From: Gallionella capsiferriformans ES-2
Lineage (GTDB): Bacteria > Pseudomonadota > Gammaproteobacteria > Burkholderiales > Gallionellaceae
Direction: 5' to 3'
Assembly: GCF_000145255.1 (NCBI RefSeq)
Contig: NC_014394.1
Location: 248,001 to 312,000, forward strand
Length of the DNA stretch: 64,000 nt
This document shows, one piece after another, positions 37,801 to 46,334 of this stretch (position 1 is its first letter; the number at the start of each line of letters is the position of its first letter). A program made the translations under genes and the position numbers. A model generated the notes under the pieces. It searched no databases. It had not been told where the DNA came from and saw only the letters and a list, made by a program, of their open reading frames with translations.

Positions 37801-38493
37801 AGCTATCTGACGTCGCGCATCAGCAATGCCGGTATGCCGGTGGTGAGCTGTGGAACGACTCCTTGTTTTTCACAGCCGGGCGGGGCAGGATCTCAGGCGC
37901 AGGCCGAAATTACCGTGCCGTTTACGATTAGCCGCGGGGCGTCGGCCGATGGCGTATACGATGCGGTCGATATTGGCATTGCGCCGCTCGACAGCGATGG
38001 GGCGGCAGTAGAGTCCGATATCGGTACTGTCTGCAATAATCCTGCTGTGGCTGACTGTTATGATCTGGATACGGATGCTGTGGCGGGTAATGATCATGCG
38101 CTGCTTGGTCAGGCGGCATTTCGCTATGGTCGGAGTCGTATTGTCAATGCGTATGGGTCGGAGTTGCTCGCCTTGTCACTGCCGGTTTTCATTGAGTATT
38201 GGGACGGCACCGCCTATGTGACCAGCGTGGATGATCATATTACGGCGTTGACCCTCGCGCTTAGCAATTATCAGCTTAATCTCAATGCGGCTAAAACTAC
38301 GCTGACCAATCCCGTGATCAGCAATGGTCAAGGTGTGGTCGGACTGTCAGCCCCGGGAATGGGGGGGAATGGCAGCGTTGATATTGATCTTGCCTCTCCG
38401 GCTTATCTTCCGCTGCCGGGTCGTGCGCGGGCGACATTTGGCGTATATGGCGGGAATCCGGTGTTCATTTATCGGGGAAGGCGCGGGCGTTGA
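34858..38493 (+). CDS. mshQ: MshQ-like large pilus-associated protein
   Basis: The 1211-residue exported protein has a signal peptide (about 1-24, ending VQA). An N-terminal region (about 25-130) resembles a G8/beta-helix repeat ('GSSGTWNCGKVPASTDTIVL'). A beta-rich middle follows, with a possible jelly-roll segment, and the C-terminal half (from about 560) has the DUF6701 pattern found in MshQ. The protein is rich in Thr, Ser, Gly and Ala and has many paired cysteines. It may be a tip adhesin; that is inference. The ATG at 34858 has a CGGAG ribosome site. It is separated from mshI by about 79 bp of unremarkable sequence. Confidence 0.8.
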   Translation: MNHLNKRVLWILAGLMFSTVVQAATCTSRANGRWGSSGTWNCGKVPASTDTIVLAAPFTVTLDARYTSSSLTVNAGAILADAGNTLTLTGALTNNGTISGDGNMDVTGAAAVISGSGTYSGTRLYTSGSAPQIAAGAVLNFSGSSRLYAGRNDAGKTVAASVLTINGTINSTIDAANTTFLRIYADSTVIGATGVINAGVSAADFSSKTAKVTNNGSVSLKSIKQKSATNAWTQGANSSLTVTATSTVGVLSASATGNTVTYTSPAVPISPLNKTYYNLAGTGVACPHGFTVTGSNPCVTKAGAGFVISSPTSCTNLTGVGTRAWTNPGNAQAADTVHSIAGNVVKNTTTNYLKCTGFDFAAIPVGAAISGITVYVTRKTDGGTIRDAFVYLVKAGTLSTTLNGATTTNYTKADVAEMHGGMTSLWGTTWTDSDFKLSTFGVAFAAKNTSTKSNTNRSVSVDFIQVRVDYAATGVDHVAISAANIGSTCTLSNVTITPHTAAHGAPTGGGGAIKLSTSSGKGDWSIVSGTGSLSNGTGNDGRATYTYAAGETSATLGLMHTSSGSITLGVSDNATGASLTANTMAAELSNTILFAGGGFTVANAAGIAVSNMDQVAGATSPVYYLKATSASCGNAFNNVAKSVDIAFECLDPTTCQSPAVTINAYNAAGTAVTSSTVLSTGLQNGSDPATANTYKAVSLNFNANSLAPFTLNYPDVGRITLYLRYTPSSIISESIPFVVKPAGFVLSNIKRVRDNFANPGAADATGAGFVKSGEAFSVRVTAVNAQGGATPNYGHEVTPEHVKLSNALVSPAGGHNIAITCADPASVTACDMTGVQFPTFGAFTGGVAVGNNFAWDEVGVITVTPHVGDSDYLGVGEVVGTTSGNIGRFTLAKFALQNPLLDNRTDICDAGLLISDEVTPCPAYTYMGEQMDASFILVPTSLHGVPSQNYQNSTTAANNYAKLDPTIFANLNLAAIDLTTPSYLTSRISNAGMPVVSCGTTPCFSQPGGAGSQAQAEITVPFTISRGASADGVYDAVDIGIAPLDSDGAAVESDIGTVCNNPAVADCYDLDTDAVAGNDHALLGQAAFRYGRSRIVNAYGSELLALSLPVFIEYWDGTAYVTSVDDHITALTLALSNYQLNLNAAKTTLTNPVISNGQGVVGLSAPGMGGNGSVDIDLASPAYLPLPGRARATFGVYGGNPVFIYRGRRGR

Positions 38494-38572
38494 GGATAAT
38501 GAGGCCGGTAATGGAGAATATATGCGGATAATCATTGACAACAGGCACTTGCTAAATTAACTTCGCGTACTT

Positions 38573-39526
38573 ATGAAGATTCCGTCCATCACTTCGTTCC
38601 TCAAAGCCAAGCCGCGCGATGCTGGCTGGCTGGCGGTCGGTCTGACGTCGCACGGCGTATTCCTGATTCAGTTGTCATTCGATGCCGAAATTCCGCGTGT
38701 GTTGCGTTGTGAATACCATGAAAATTCCGCCGTTACTGTGGCGTATCTGGAACGACTGAGGCGAGAATCGGATCTGGGGAATGAGGCTTGTACGACCTTG
38801 CTTGCCGCCGGCGAGTACCAGATCATGTTGATGGAGGCGCCTAATGTGCCTGACAATGAGCTAAAAACGGCGATGCGCTGGAAAATTAAGGATAGTCTGG
38901 CCTACTCGGTTGATGATGCTGCGGTGGATGTATTGCGCATCCCTGTCAACAAAAACCGGCCTGAACATAATCAATCCCTGTTTGCCATTGCAGTGCCCAA
39001 TGAAACAATTAAAACCCGTATGGCCTTGTTTGAGCAGGCAAAGCTTGCGCTGAGCATTATTGAGATTCCGGAAACTGCACAGCGCAATGTGGCTCGTTTG
39101 TTTGAGCAATCTGATCGTGCGCTGGCGCTGCTGGCGTTCGACGAGCTGGGAGGTTTGCTGACCTTTACCGCGGATGGCGAGCTGTATTTGTCCCGTCGCA
39201 TCGAGATCACGCTGCCTCAGTTGCGTGATGCAAATGAAGCGCTGCGCGAACAATATCGTGACCGGGTCGAGTTGGAGTTGCAGCGTTCACTCGATTACTT
39301 CGATCGGCAGTTCAACCATTTATCGCTAAGTCGTGTGTTGCTGAGTGCACCGGAAGATTCGGGGCTGTTGGATTATTTGGTTTCAACGGTGGGCATGGCG
39401 GTAGAAGGCGTTGATCTGTCGCAAGTGCTGGATATCAGCGCAGTGCCCGCGATGGCTGACAGTGAGTTTGCCGCGATGGTGCTGCCAACGTTGGGTGCGG
39501 CTTTGCGCCAGGAGAGGCGCGCCTGA
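38573..39526 (+). CDS. mshI: MSHA biogenesis protein MshI (PilM-like)
   Basis: The 317-residue cytoplasmic protein has an actin-like ATPase-type fold related to PilM/GspL. It begins with a short hydrophilic N-terminus and 'GWLAVGLTSHGVFLIQL', followed by two subdomains. It starts the inner-membrane alignment set mshI-PilN-like-mshJ. ATG 38573 lacks a strong ribosome site. Its stop overlaps the next ATG by one base. Confidence 0.82.
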   Translation: MKIPSITSFLKAKPRDAGWLAVGLTSHGVFLIQLSFDAEIPRVLRCEYHENSAVTVAYLERLRRESDLGNEACTTLLAAGEYQIMLMEAPNVPDNELKTAMRWKIKDSLAYSVDDAAVDVLRIPVNKNRPEHNQSLFAIAVPNETIKTRMALFEQAKLALSIIEIPETAQRNVARLFEQSDRALALLAFDELGGLLTFTADGELYLSRRIEITLPQLRDANEALREQYRDRVELELQRSLDYFDRQFNHLSLSRVLLSAPEDSGLLDYLVSTVGMAVEGVDLSQVLDISAVPAMADSEFAAMVLPTLGAALRQERRA

Positions 39527-40122
39527 TGAGCCAGCAGATCAATCTATTCAATCCTGATTTTCTCAAGCAGGAAACGCATTTCTCACTGGTAACCATGTTG
39601 CAGGGATTAGCGGTCATTTTTGTAGGTGCGTTGATTTTGTACGGTTATGCTCTGTATCAGGTTCGTGAGTTGGACAAGCAGGCCGCGCAGGTTTTGGCGA
39701 GGCTCAATGTCGAACAGAGCGCATTAGCCGGTTATTCTGCCGGATTTTCTCCTCAGAAAACCAATGAATTACTCCAGAGTGAATTACAGCAGCTGGAAAA
39801 AAAGGCCGAAGAGGCGAGGTCGCTGACGGACACACTGCGTGAAGGTCAGGTGAGCAATACCAGCGGTTTTTCGGAGTATATGCGTGCCTTTTCAAGGCAG
39901 GTGGTGCCCGGACTCTGGCTGACAGGTTTTAAGGTGAACTCGGCTGAAATTACCTTGAGCGGCGGCACGCTCGCGCCGGAATCGGTGCCGGCCTATATTC
40001 AAAAGCTCAGTCATGAAAGCATCATGCATGGCAAAAGTTTTTCAAACTTGCAAATGCAACCGGCCAAAGAGGCCAAGTATTTGGAATTTACCCTGTTTAC
40101 CGCGCCGGATAGTCAACTATGA
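39526..40122 (+). CDS. PilN-domain protein of the MSHA system
   Basis: The 198-residue protein starts 'MSQQINLFNPDF', the sequence by which PilN contacts PilM, followed by one membrane segment (about 22-45), a coiled coil (about 45-105) and a small periplasmic ferredoxin-like domain. In Vibrio this function is partly fused to MshI; here it is a separate gene. It overlaps both neighbours by one to four bases. Confidence 0.83.
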   Translation: MSQQINLFNPDFLKQETHFSLVTMLQGLAVIFVGALILYGYALYQVRELDKQAAQVLARLNVEQSALAGYSAGFSPQKTNELLQSELQQLEKKAEEARSLTDTLREGQVSNTSGFSEYMRAFSRQVVPGLWLTGFKVNSAEITLSGGTLAPESVPAYIQKLSHESIMHGKSFSNLQMQPAKEAKYLEFTLFTAPDSQL

Positions 40123-40775
40123 AAAAATATTGGGAGTTGACGCGCACCAAGGTTGACGCAATGTCGACGCGTGAGCGTGCCATGATTTTTTCAGTCGCGG
40201 TAGGCTTGCTGATTTTGCTATTGAACGCGCTTATGCTTGATCCTCTGTTGGTCAGGCAAAAAACCATTTCGCAGCAGATGGCGCAGCAGGAACAGGAGAC
40301 GAACAATTTGCAGCAAGCCATAAAGGCTATTTTGCAAGCCAAGCAAGATATTCAACACTCTCCATTGCGCGTTCGTATCAGCGAGTTGAAGGCGCAACTT
40401 CAGGAAAATGAAAATTTTCTTAAAGAGCGCAGCGCGAGACTGGTTGATCCCGCCAAGATGGCAGCGTTGCTCGAGCAGGTGTTGAGTCGCAACGATAAAT
40501 TACAGTTGGTCGAATTGAAGACTCTGCCGCTGAGCTTGTTGCTTGAGCAAAAAACAGATGCTAAAACAGCAGCGCCTCCCGTCTATAAGCACGGTGTGCA
40601 GATTACTGTGCGCGGTGACTATCTGGATTTGCTGCGCTATTTGACGGCGCTGGAAACCATGCCGATTCAGATGTTTTGGGGTGAAGTGAGTTTGTCCGTT
40701 GCCAAACATCCGGATTCGCTGCTGACTTTGACCGTTTATACGCTGAGTCTGGATAAAACATGGTTGACGGTATGA
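40119..40775 (+). CDS. mshJ: MSHA biogenesis protein MshJ (PilO/GspM-like)
   Basis: The 218-residue protein has one membrane segment (about 20-42), a coiled coil (about 50-110) and a periplasmic ferredoxin-like domain. It pairs with the PilN-like protein to connect the inner-membrane platform to the secretin. The start overlaps the PilN-like gene by four bases (ATGA). Confidence 0.82.
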   Translation: MKKYWELTRTKVDAMSTRERAMIFSVAVGLLILLLNALMLDPLLVRQKTISQQMAQQEQETNNLQQAIKAILQAKQDIQHSPLRVRISELKAQLQENENFLKERSARLVDPAKMAALLEQVLSRNDKLQLVELKTLPLSLLLEQKTDAKTAAPPVYKHGVQITVRGDYLDLLRYLTALETMPIQMFWGEVSLSVAKHPDSLLTLTVYTLSLDKTWLTV

Positions 40776-41224
40776 GTCGCGCACAGTTGGTCGCGGGGTG
40801 CGAGTCGTTTCTCGTTGGCCTCGAATGGAGAAATTGGACGGCTTACTTATTGGGGCTGTTGTTCATTGGTTTATCTTTTGCGTCGGTTGCCGAAGAACTC
40901 GCCGACCCGACCCGTCCGCCTGTCAGCGTCTCGACGCCCGTTGACGAGTCGGTGCGCGTAGAGACAAAACTGGAACCCGGTCTGCAGTCCATCCTCATTG
41001 CCAAAAATCGGCGCGCTGCGATCATTGACGGTCAAACCGTTGAAATCGGTGGGCGCGTGGGGGAGGCTAGGCTCATCGAAGTGAACGCGATGAATGTGGT
41101 ATTAAAAACGAGTAAGGGGAAGCAAGTGCTGATGTTGTTTCCCGATGTGACGATAAGCAAGACCAAAAATGATGCGCCACCAGTGCAGACCGACAAGAAG
41201 GTCTCAAACGGGGATAAAAAATGA
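40760..41224 (+). CDS. mshK: MSHA biogenesis protein MshK (PilP-like)
   Basis: The product is up to 154 residues, with a hydrophobic export segment (about 25-45), the 'LADPTRPP' motif typical of MshK/PilP/GspC-like proteins, and a small beta-domain (about 70-130) expected to bind the secretin. Two starts are possible: ATG 40760 with a weak GGA ahead of it, and ATG 40772 with an ATGA overlap with mshJ. I cannot decide firmly between them. The C-terminus is lysine-rich. Confidence 0.8.
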   Translation: MVDGMSRAQLVAGCESFLVGLEWRNWTAYLLGLLFIGLSFASVAEELADPTRPPVSVSTPVDESVRVETKLEPGLQSILIAKNRRAAIIDGQTVEIGGRVGEARLIEVNAMNVVLKTSKGKQVLMLFPDVTISKTKNDAPPVQTDKKVSNGDKK

Positions 41225-42942
41225 AGAAAATCGGGGTGTTTTTCGTAGGTTTTTTGCTGTTAAGCGGCTGTGCGGCCAATAAGAGCCACAATCAGACAGT
41301 GGATTCAATTCGGCAGGAAATGAATCAAGCCGTGCAACCGAGCAAGGACGACGCCGTTAATGAGGCGTTGTTGCCGCAGTTGGATGCCGCGATGCTTAAG
41401 ACCGATAGCAAGCCCTTGGAGACTAAGTTTGATCTGTCCGTTAATAATACCCCCGCGAGTCAGGTATTTATGGCGATCGTATCTGGAACGCGCTACAGCA
41501 TGCTGGTGCATCCTGATGTGACAGGCAATATTTCACTGAACTTGAAAGATGTCACCGTGTTCGATGCGCTCGAAGCGGTCAAGGAAATGTACGGTTATGA
41601 CTATAAGCTCGATGGCACGCGTATTTTTGTGCAGCCGCTGACTTTGCAGACGCGTATTTTTCAGGTGAATTACCTGACCGGATTGCGCGAAGGGTCATCC
41701 TCATTGCGGGTGAAATCCAGTTCTGTTTCAGATAATGTCGGTAATGCCAGCGCGCAAGCGCAGGCCAATGCGAATGTCGGTCAGTCATCGTCCCAGTATC
41801 AATATGGGGCGGCCAGTACAGATACCAGCAAAGTTTCCATGAAGAGTAAATCGGATTTCTGGGAGGAACTGGCGCAGGCACTCAGGCTCATTTTGGGTGG
41901 CAAGGATGCATCTGACGGTAAAGGTGCGCGCCTGCCTGCAGATCGCAGCCTGTCGGTCAGCCCGATGTCCGGTGTGATTGTCATCCGAGCTTTGCCCGAT
42001 GAAATTAGAAATGTCACCGCGTTTTTAAAGGCATCGCAGATCTCCGTTGAACGGCAGGTGATACTTGAAGCGAAAATCATCGATGTGCAGCTCAACGATA
42101 GTTTTCAGTCGGGTGTGAATTGGGGCGCATTTAAAAATGGTTTAAACAGCTTTTCATCCGTTGGTGTCGGCGGTGCTGGCAGTGTGTTGAATCCGGCAAC
42201 GGCAGGTGTGGGCGCGACGGATATTTCAAGTGCGGCACTTAGCGCATTGCCGGGTGCGAGCCTGCTGCCTAATGCGGCTGGCACAGGGTCTTTGTTTGGT
42301 CTGGCTTTCCAGACCAGCAGCTTTGCCTTGTTGCTCAATTTTTTGGAGTCACAAGGCGATGTGCATGTGCTGTCCAGTCCCCGCATCTCGACGTTAAACA
42401 ACCAGAAAGCGGTGTTGAAAGTCGGCACCGATGAGTTTTTTGTCACAGAAATTTCCGGAGGGTCACAGGCCACTGTCAATGTGGCAGGAACCGCGCCTAC
42501 GATTAAAACGCAGCCGTTTTTCTCAGGGATTGTGCTGGATGTAACGCCAAAAATCGATGAAAACAACGAGATTATTTTACATGTGCACCCGTCCATCAGT
42601 TCGGTGACCACGGTGAATAAGGTGTTGAATCTGGGCGCGACGACAGGGACTTATACCCTGCCGATGGCTTCCAGCTCGATTTCTGAGACGGACAGTATCG
42701 TGCGCGCACGCGATGGGCAGATCGTCGCGATTGGCGGTTTGATGCGTCAGGACTCGACGAATGGCGAGTCGGGTCTGCCGGGACTTTCCAAATCGATATT
42801 CGGCCAAACCAGCAAAGTGTCGAGCAAGCGCGAGCTGGTCATTTTGCTTAAGCCTACCGTGGTTGATTCAGACCGTGACTGGTCGGATGATATTGCGCGC
42901 AGTCGAGATCGCGTCGAAAATCTGAGCCGCAAAACCAAATGA
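41221..42942 (+). CDS. mshL: MSHA secretin MshL (lipoprotein)
   Basis: MshL forms the outer-membrane gate for the pilus. The 573-residue protein has a lipobox LLSGC with the lipidated Cys17, an N0/STN domain (about 65-125), a Ser/Ala/Gln-rich linker (about 170-200) and the secretin domain (about 260-550), with the conserved 'VHVLSSPRISTLNNQKAVLKVG' and 'IGGLMRQDS' blocks. The start overlaps mshK by four bases. Confidence 0.93.
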   Translation: MKKIGVFFVGFLLLSGCAANKSHNQTVDSIRQEMNQAVQPSKDDAVNEALLPQLDAAMLKTDSKPLETKFDLSVNNTPASQVFMAIVSGTRYSMLVHPDVTGNISLNLKDVTVFDALEAVKEMYGYDYKLDGTRIFVQPLTLQTRIFQVNYLTGLREGSSSLRVKSSSVSDNVGNASAQAQANANVGQSSSQYQYGAASTDTSKVSMKSKSDFWEELAQALRLILGGKDASDGKGARLPADRSLSVSPMSGVIVIRALPDEIRNVTAFLKASQISVERQVILEAKIIDVQLNDSFQSGVNWGAFKNGLNSFSSVGVGGAGSVLNPATAGVGATDISSAALSALPGASLLPNAAGTGSLFGLAFQTSSFALLLNFLESQGDVHVLSSPRISTLNNQKAVLKVGTDEFFVTEISGGSQATVNVAGTAPTIKTQPFFSGIVLDVTPKIDENNEIILHVHPSISSVTTVNKVLNLGATTGTYTLPMASSSISETDSIVRARDGQIVAIGGLMRQDSTNGESGLPGLSKSIFGQTSKVSSKRELVILLKPTVVDSDRDWSDDIARSRDRVENLSRKTK

Positions 42943-42976
42943 GGGTTTTGAACGGTTTACTGTCTGTAGCGCTCCT

Positions 42977-43936
42977 ATGTATTTAAAGCACTTCGGTTTG
43001 CATGAGGCGCCTTTTGGTCTGACGCCTGACACCAGCTTTTTTTTCGCCTGTTCCAGTTATCAGGAGGCCCTCAATACCTTGCTGGTGGCGGCGCACAACG
43101 GCGAGGGGTTTATCAAGATCACGGGTGAGGTGGGCAATGGCAAGACCATGCTGTGCCGCAAGTTTTTGGCTACCCTCAACGAGGGGATGCAATCCACTAC
43201 GCCGATCGGCACTCAGGATCAGGCGGCAAGCGCAGTCGCCGGGCAGAATTTCATTACCGCCTACATTCCGAATCCCTATCTGGAACCCAGAAGCCTGCTG
43301 CTGGCGTTAGCCGATGAATTTCGTGTGCCGCTCGACAAGGATAGCGATCAGCATCAGCTGATGAAGGGCTTGACCAATGCGCTGCTCGATTGCGCGCGTT
43401 ACGGCCAGCGTGCGCTGGTGTGTCTGGATGAGGCGCAGGCGCTGCCCCTGCCTACCCTCGAAGTGCTGCGCCTGCTGACTAATCTGGAAACAGAAAAGCG
43501 CAAACTGCTGCAAGTGGTGCTGTTCGGTCAGCCGGAATTGAATGCCCATCTCGCGCAATATTCAATCCGTCAGTTGCGTCAGCGCATCAGTTTTCAGTAT
43601 GAATTGCGCGGTTTGCTGCCTGATGAGTTGGATCGATATGTGCGGCATCGGGTGCGGGTGGCGGGATTTGCCGGCGACACTTTGTTTGATATGGCGGCTA
43701 TTGCTAAATTGCACCGTGTCACCAAGGGGACGCCGAGGCTGGTGAATATCATTGCGCATAAAGCCCTGATGCTGGCCTATGGCGAGGGCCAGCAGCATGT
43801 GAGTGCCAGGCACATCGGGGTGGCAGCGGCCGATACGCCCGAGTCACGGCGCGACTGGTTTGCGCTGGGATTAAAAGCGGGGGCCGTCATTGCTGTATTG
43901 CTGGTTGTGGTAAGTGGACTGGTCTTGCTCAGATGA
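42977..43936 (+). CDS. mshM: MSHA-associated AAA ATPase MshM (ExeA family)
   Basis: The 319-residue protein opens with 'MYLKHFGLHEAPFGLTPD', typical of ExeA/MshM. The Walker A motif GEVGNGKT has Lys56, a Walker B segment 'LVCLDEAQAL' is near 150, and a C-terminal membrane segment spans about 295-317. ExeA homologues help assemble secretins through peptidoglycan contacts. The last four bases overlap mshN. Confidence 0.9.
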   Translation: MYLKHFGLHEAPFGLTPDTSFFFACSSYQEALNTLLVAAHNGEGFIKITGEVGNGKTMLCRKFLATLNEGMQSTTPIGTQDQAASAVAGQNFITAYIPNPYLEPRSLLLALADEFRVPLDKDSDQHQLMKGLTNALLDCARYGQRALVCLDEAQALPLPTLEVLRLLTNLETEKRKLLQVVLFGQPELNAHLAQYSIRQLRQRISFQYELRGLLPDELDRYVRHRVRVAGFAGDTLFDMAAIAKLHRVTKGTPRLVNIIAHKALMLAYGEGQQHVSARHIGVAAADTPESRRDWFALGLKAGAVIAVLLVVVSGLVLLR

Positions 43937-44970
43937 GCGTCATTAATCAGATGCTCAATGGTTTGGAGCAGCGGGGGGTGACTGTTGCGACCGGACAGTT
44001 GCGCACGGTTCATGCCAGTAACAAATACCGGAGGGTTCAATTTGTTTTGTTAGCGGGATTACTCGTGATTCTTGCGGCCTTGCTCTGGCGGGGCGTCAAT
44101 GGGCCGTCTTTAATTACAAAACAGCCTGTTGTGGCTAAAGTGCTACCGGTTGCACCGGTTATCCCTGCAATATCAGCAATTAAGCCGGCAGCAATTTTGC
44201 CGGAAAAGCAGGCTGTTGTGGCGCCTAAAGTTCAGCCGATAAAGCAGGCTGTTATGGTGCCTAAAGTTCAGCCGGAAAAACAAGCCGCACCGCAGGTTAA
44301 AACGATGCCCCTGGCAAAACGGGCTGCCGCGCCGCCTGCTCTCAAAGCAGTGGCCCCTGCCGTGCCCGATGCTAACCTGCCGGGGGCGGTCAAGCAAGTC
44401 AGCTTAAGGCAGCAGGCCGAAGCCGAATTTCACAAGGCCACCGTTTATATGCAACAGGGCAGAAGCATCGAAGCCCAGGCGGGGTTGGAGGCCGTCTTGC
44501 GCATGGATGCGGGGTTCGATGCGGCGCGACATTCGCTGGTCAGCTTGTTGTTGGAGAGTAAGCGCAACACGGGTGCGGAGCAGGTGCTGCAGGAAGGACT
44601 GAAAATCAGGCCCGCTAACAGCGGGTATGCTATGTTGCTGGCGCGCTTGCAGGTGCAGCGGGGCGAACTGGATCAGGCGATTGCGACGCTAGCCTTAACG
44701 TTGCCGTATGCGGTACAACAGGCTGATTACCAAGCCTTTTATGCAGCACTGTTGCAGCGCCGTGCACGGCACAAAGAGGCGGTGGAGCATTATCAGGTGG
44801 CACTCAAGGCATCGCCTAATTCGGGTGTCTGGCTGATGGGGTGCGGGATTTCATTGCAGGCGCTGGGCAAAAATGACGAGGCGAAAGAGGCTTTCCTGCG
44901 TGCCCTGTCCAGCAAAACATTGAGCGCTGAGTTGCAAGCCTTTGTGCAGCAAAAAATTAAGTCGCTTTAA
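43933..44970 (+). CDS. mshN: MSHA biogenesis protein MshN (TPR)
   Basis: The 345-residue protein starts 'MSVINQMLNGLEQRG', the MshN signature. It has one membrane segment (about 36-54), a Pro/Lys/Val-rich periplasmic linker (about 55-150) with an internal repeat, and a C-terminal TPR block (about 155-340). It is the last gene of the operon, and its stop overlaps the end of the convergent HD-GYP gene by four bases. Confidence 0.88.
   Translation: MSVINQMLNGLEQRGVTVATGQLRTVHASNKYRRVQFVLLAGLLVILAALLWRGVNGPSLITKQPVVAKVLPVAPVIPAISAIKPAAILPEKQAVVAPKVQPIKQAVMVPKVQPEKQAAPQVKTMPLAKRAAAPPALKAVAPAVPDANLPGAVKQVSLRQQAEAEFHKATVYMQQGRSIEAQAGLEAVLRMDAGFDAARHSLVSLLLESKRNTGAEQVLQEGLKIRPANSGYAMLLARLQVQRGELDQAIATLALTLPYAVQQADYQAFYAALLQRRARHKEAVEHYQVALKASPNSGVWLMGCGISLQALGKNDEAKEAFLRALSSKTLSAELQAFVQQKIKSL
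44205..44276 (+). repeat. Tandem 36-bp repeat in mshN linker
   Basis: Two consecutive 36-bp units (44205-44240 and 44241-44276) differ at only a few bases. Each encodes a 12-residue KQAV.VPKVQP-type segment of the proline-rich linker, and a partial third unit follows. Repeats of this kind let the linker change length by slippage without losing frame. Confidence 0.85.
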
Positions 44971-46223
44971 GCAATCGTGTCGAATTTTGGCACTTTGTCG
45001 CCTCCGACTGCGGCGAGCCAGCAGTCTTGCAGGTGCTGGTCTACGCAGATCACAACGCTGCGATCAAGTTTCTTATCATCGACCATCTCGTTGAGTATCT
45101 CCATGATCGCATCAGGGTTCAGCGGATCTCGGTAGGGGCGTTTTTGCGCGAGTGCCTGAAAAACATCGGCGACCGCAACGATGCGTGCTTCGAGTGAAAT
45201 TCCGCTGTCACCCAGGTGGTAAGGGTAGCCTGATCCATCCACGCGTTCGTGGTGTTGAGCAGCCCATGCGGTAATTTTTTCAAGACCGCGGATATCTTTG
45301 AGAATGATATAGGTGTCAAAGCTGTGCCTTTGAATATGCGCATATTCTTCATCGGTCAGTTTGCCAGCTTTGTCCAGCAGTTCATCCGGCTGCCTGAGTT
45401 TGCCGATGTCATGCAGCAAACCTGCCAGTTCGAGCATTTCACAGGTTTCATTTGACAGGTTGAACAGGCCGCCTAAGTATCTTGCCAGTCTGGCAACGCC
45501 GTCAGAATGCTCCTTCGTAAAGGAACTCTTGGCATCTACGATATAAGAGAAGATAGACACGATGCTGCGCAGTTCTTCAAAGTCCATTTCACGTGATTGG
45601 GTTTCTGCGAGCCACACGGAGACATAGCCGTTGACTTGTTCGTTTTCCAGCAGCAGCCAAAATGCCTCTGATCGCGATATTTCCATGAAGGCATCGACAA
45701 GCTCGGGGCAAAACCACTCTCCGCGTTTAGTGAATATCTTCTGGCGAATTTCCTCTCGCCCCAGCAGCAGGTTGGATTGATCGACTAAAAATCCCAGCGC
45801 CAGGACATCCACGCGATCAACCATATAAATGCAGTTGGCGGAAAGTTTGACTTCCATGGGGAGGTCGAGATCTTTCAGTTCTGACCAGTGCGTGTGGTGG
45901 TGGCGAACGATGGGGGCTAATTTGGCCAGCAGCGGGCAAGTGGAGAGCAGTTTTGCGCCGGATTTGCAATGATCAATTTCATCTTCCCATTCAAATTGCG
46001 CAAGCCGCTGGTGTATCACCGTCTTGGACACGCCGCTGTCATGCAAAATGGCGGCCTGAAACAGGTCATCCATACGAGCCCCTTGCCAGCCCAGCTTTTT
46101 CCCGCACTCAGTCGCCATGTAGGCGACATGCTTGCCATGATGAATGTGTGTGACCCCCACCAGATCAAGCGCGTTGGACAGCGAGTAGACGGCTTCATGC
46201 AAATTGATGCTGAATTTTGACAT
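44967..46223 (-). CDS. HD-GYP domain protein (c-di-GMP phosphodiesterase type)
   Basis: The product is about 418 residues. The C-terminal HD-GYP domain (about 225-400) has HDIGK (271-275) and HHERVDGSGYP (324-334), the full metal and GYP motifs, so c-di-GMP hydrolysis is expected. The N-terminal half (about 20-150) has a second HD-like pattern (LHDSG, RHHHTHW), probably degenerate. No membrane segment or receiver domain is seen. ATG 46223 is preferred over a longer frame because an AAGGA ribosome site lies five bases upstream. It abuts the pilus operon convergently, which suggests (inference) a role in c-di-GMP control of the MshE ATPase. Confidence 0.88.
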   Translation of the reverse strand: MSKFSINLHEAVYSLSNALDLVGVTHIHHGKHVAYMATECGKKLGWQGARMDDLFQAAILHDSGVSKTVIHQRLAQFEWEDEIDHCKSGAKLLSTCPLLAKLAPIVRHHHTHWSELKDLDLPMEVKLSANCIYMVDRVDVLALGFLVDQSNLLLGREEIRQKIFTKRGEWFCPELVDAFMEISRSEAFWLLLENEQVNGYVSVWLAETQSREMDFEELRSIVSIFSYIVDAKSSFTKEHSDGVARLARYLGGLFNLSNETCEMLELAGLLHDIGKLRQPDELLDKAGKLTDEEYAHIQRHSFDTYIILKDIRGLEKITAWAAQHHERVDGSGYPYHLGDSGISLEARIVAVADVFQALAQKRPYRDPLNPDAIMEILNEMVDDKKLDRSVVICVDQHLQDCWLAAVGGDKVPKFDTIA

Positions 46224-46334
46224 CGGATTCCTTCGTGTCCATGAAATTGCCCGCGCAATGTTAAATATAGCGTAGCAATTCTCGCACAAAATAGGGAAAT
46301 CCCTAATAAGTATCTTATTGCTGGATTTTGTATG

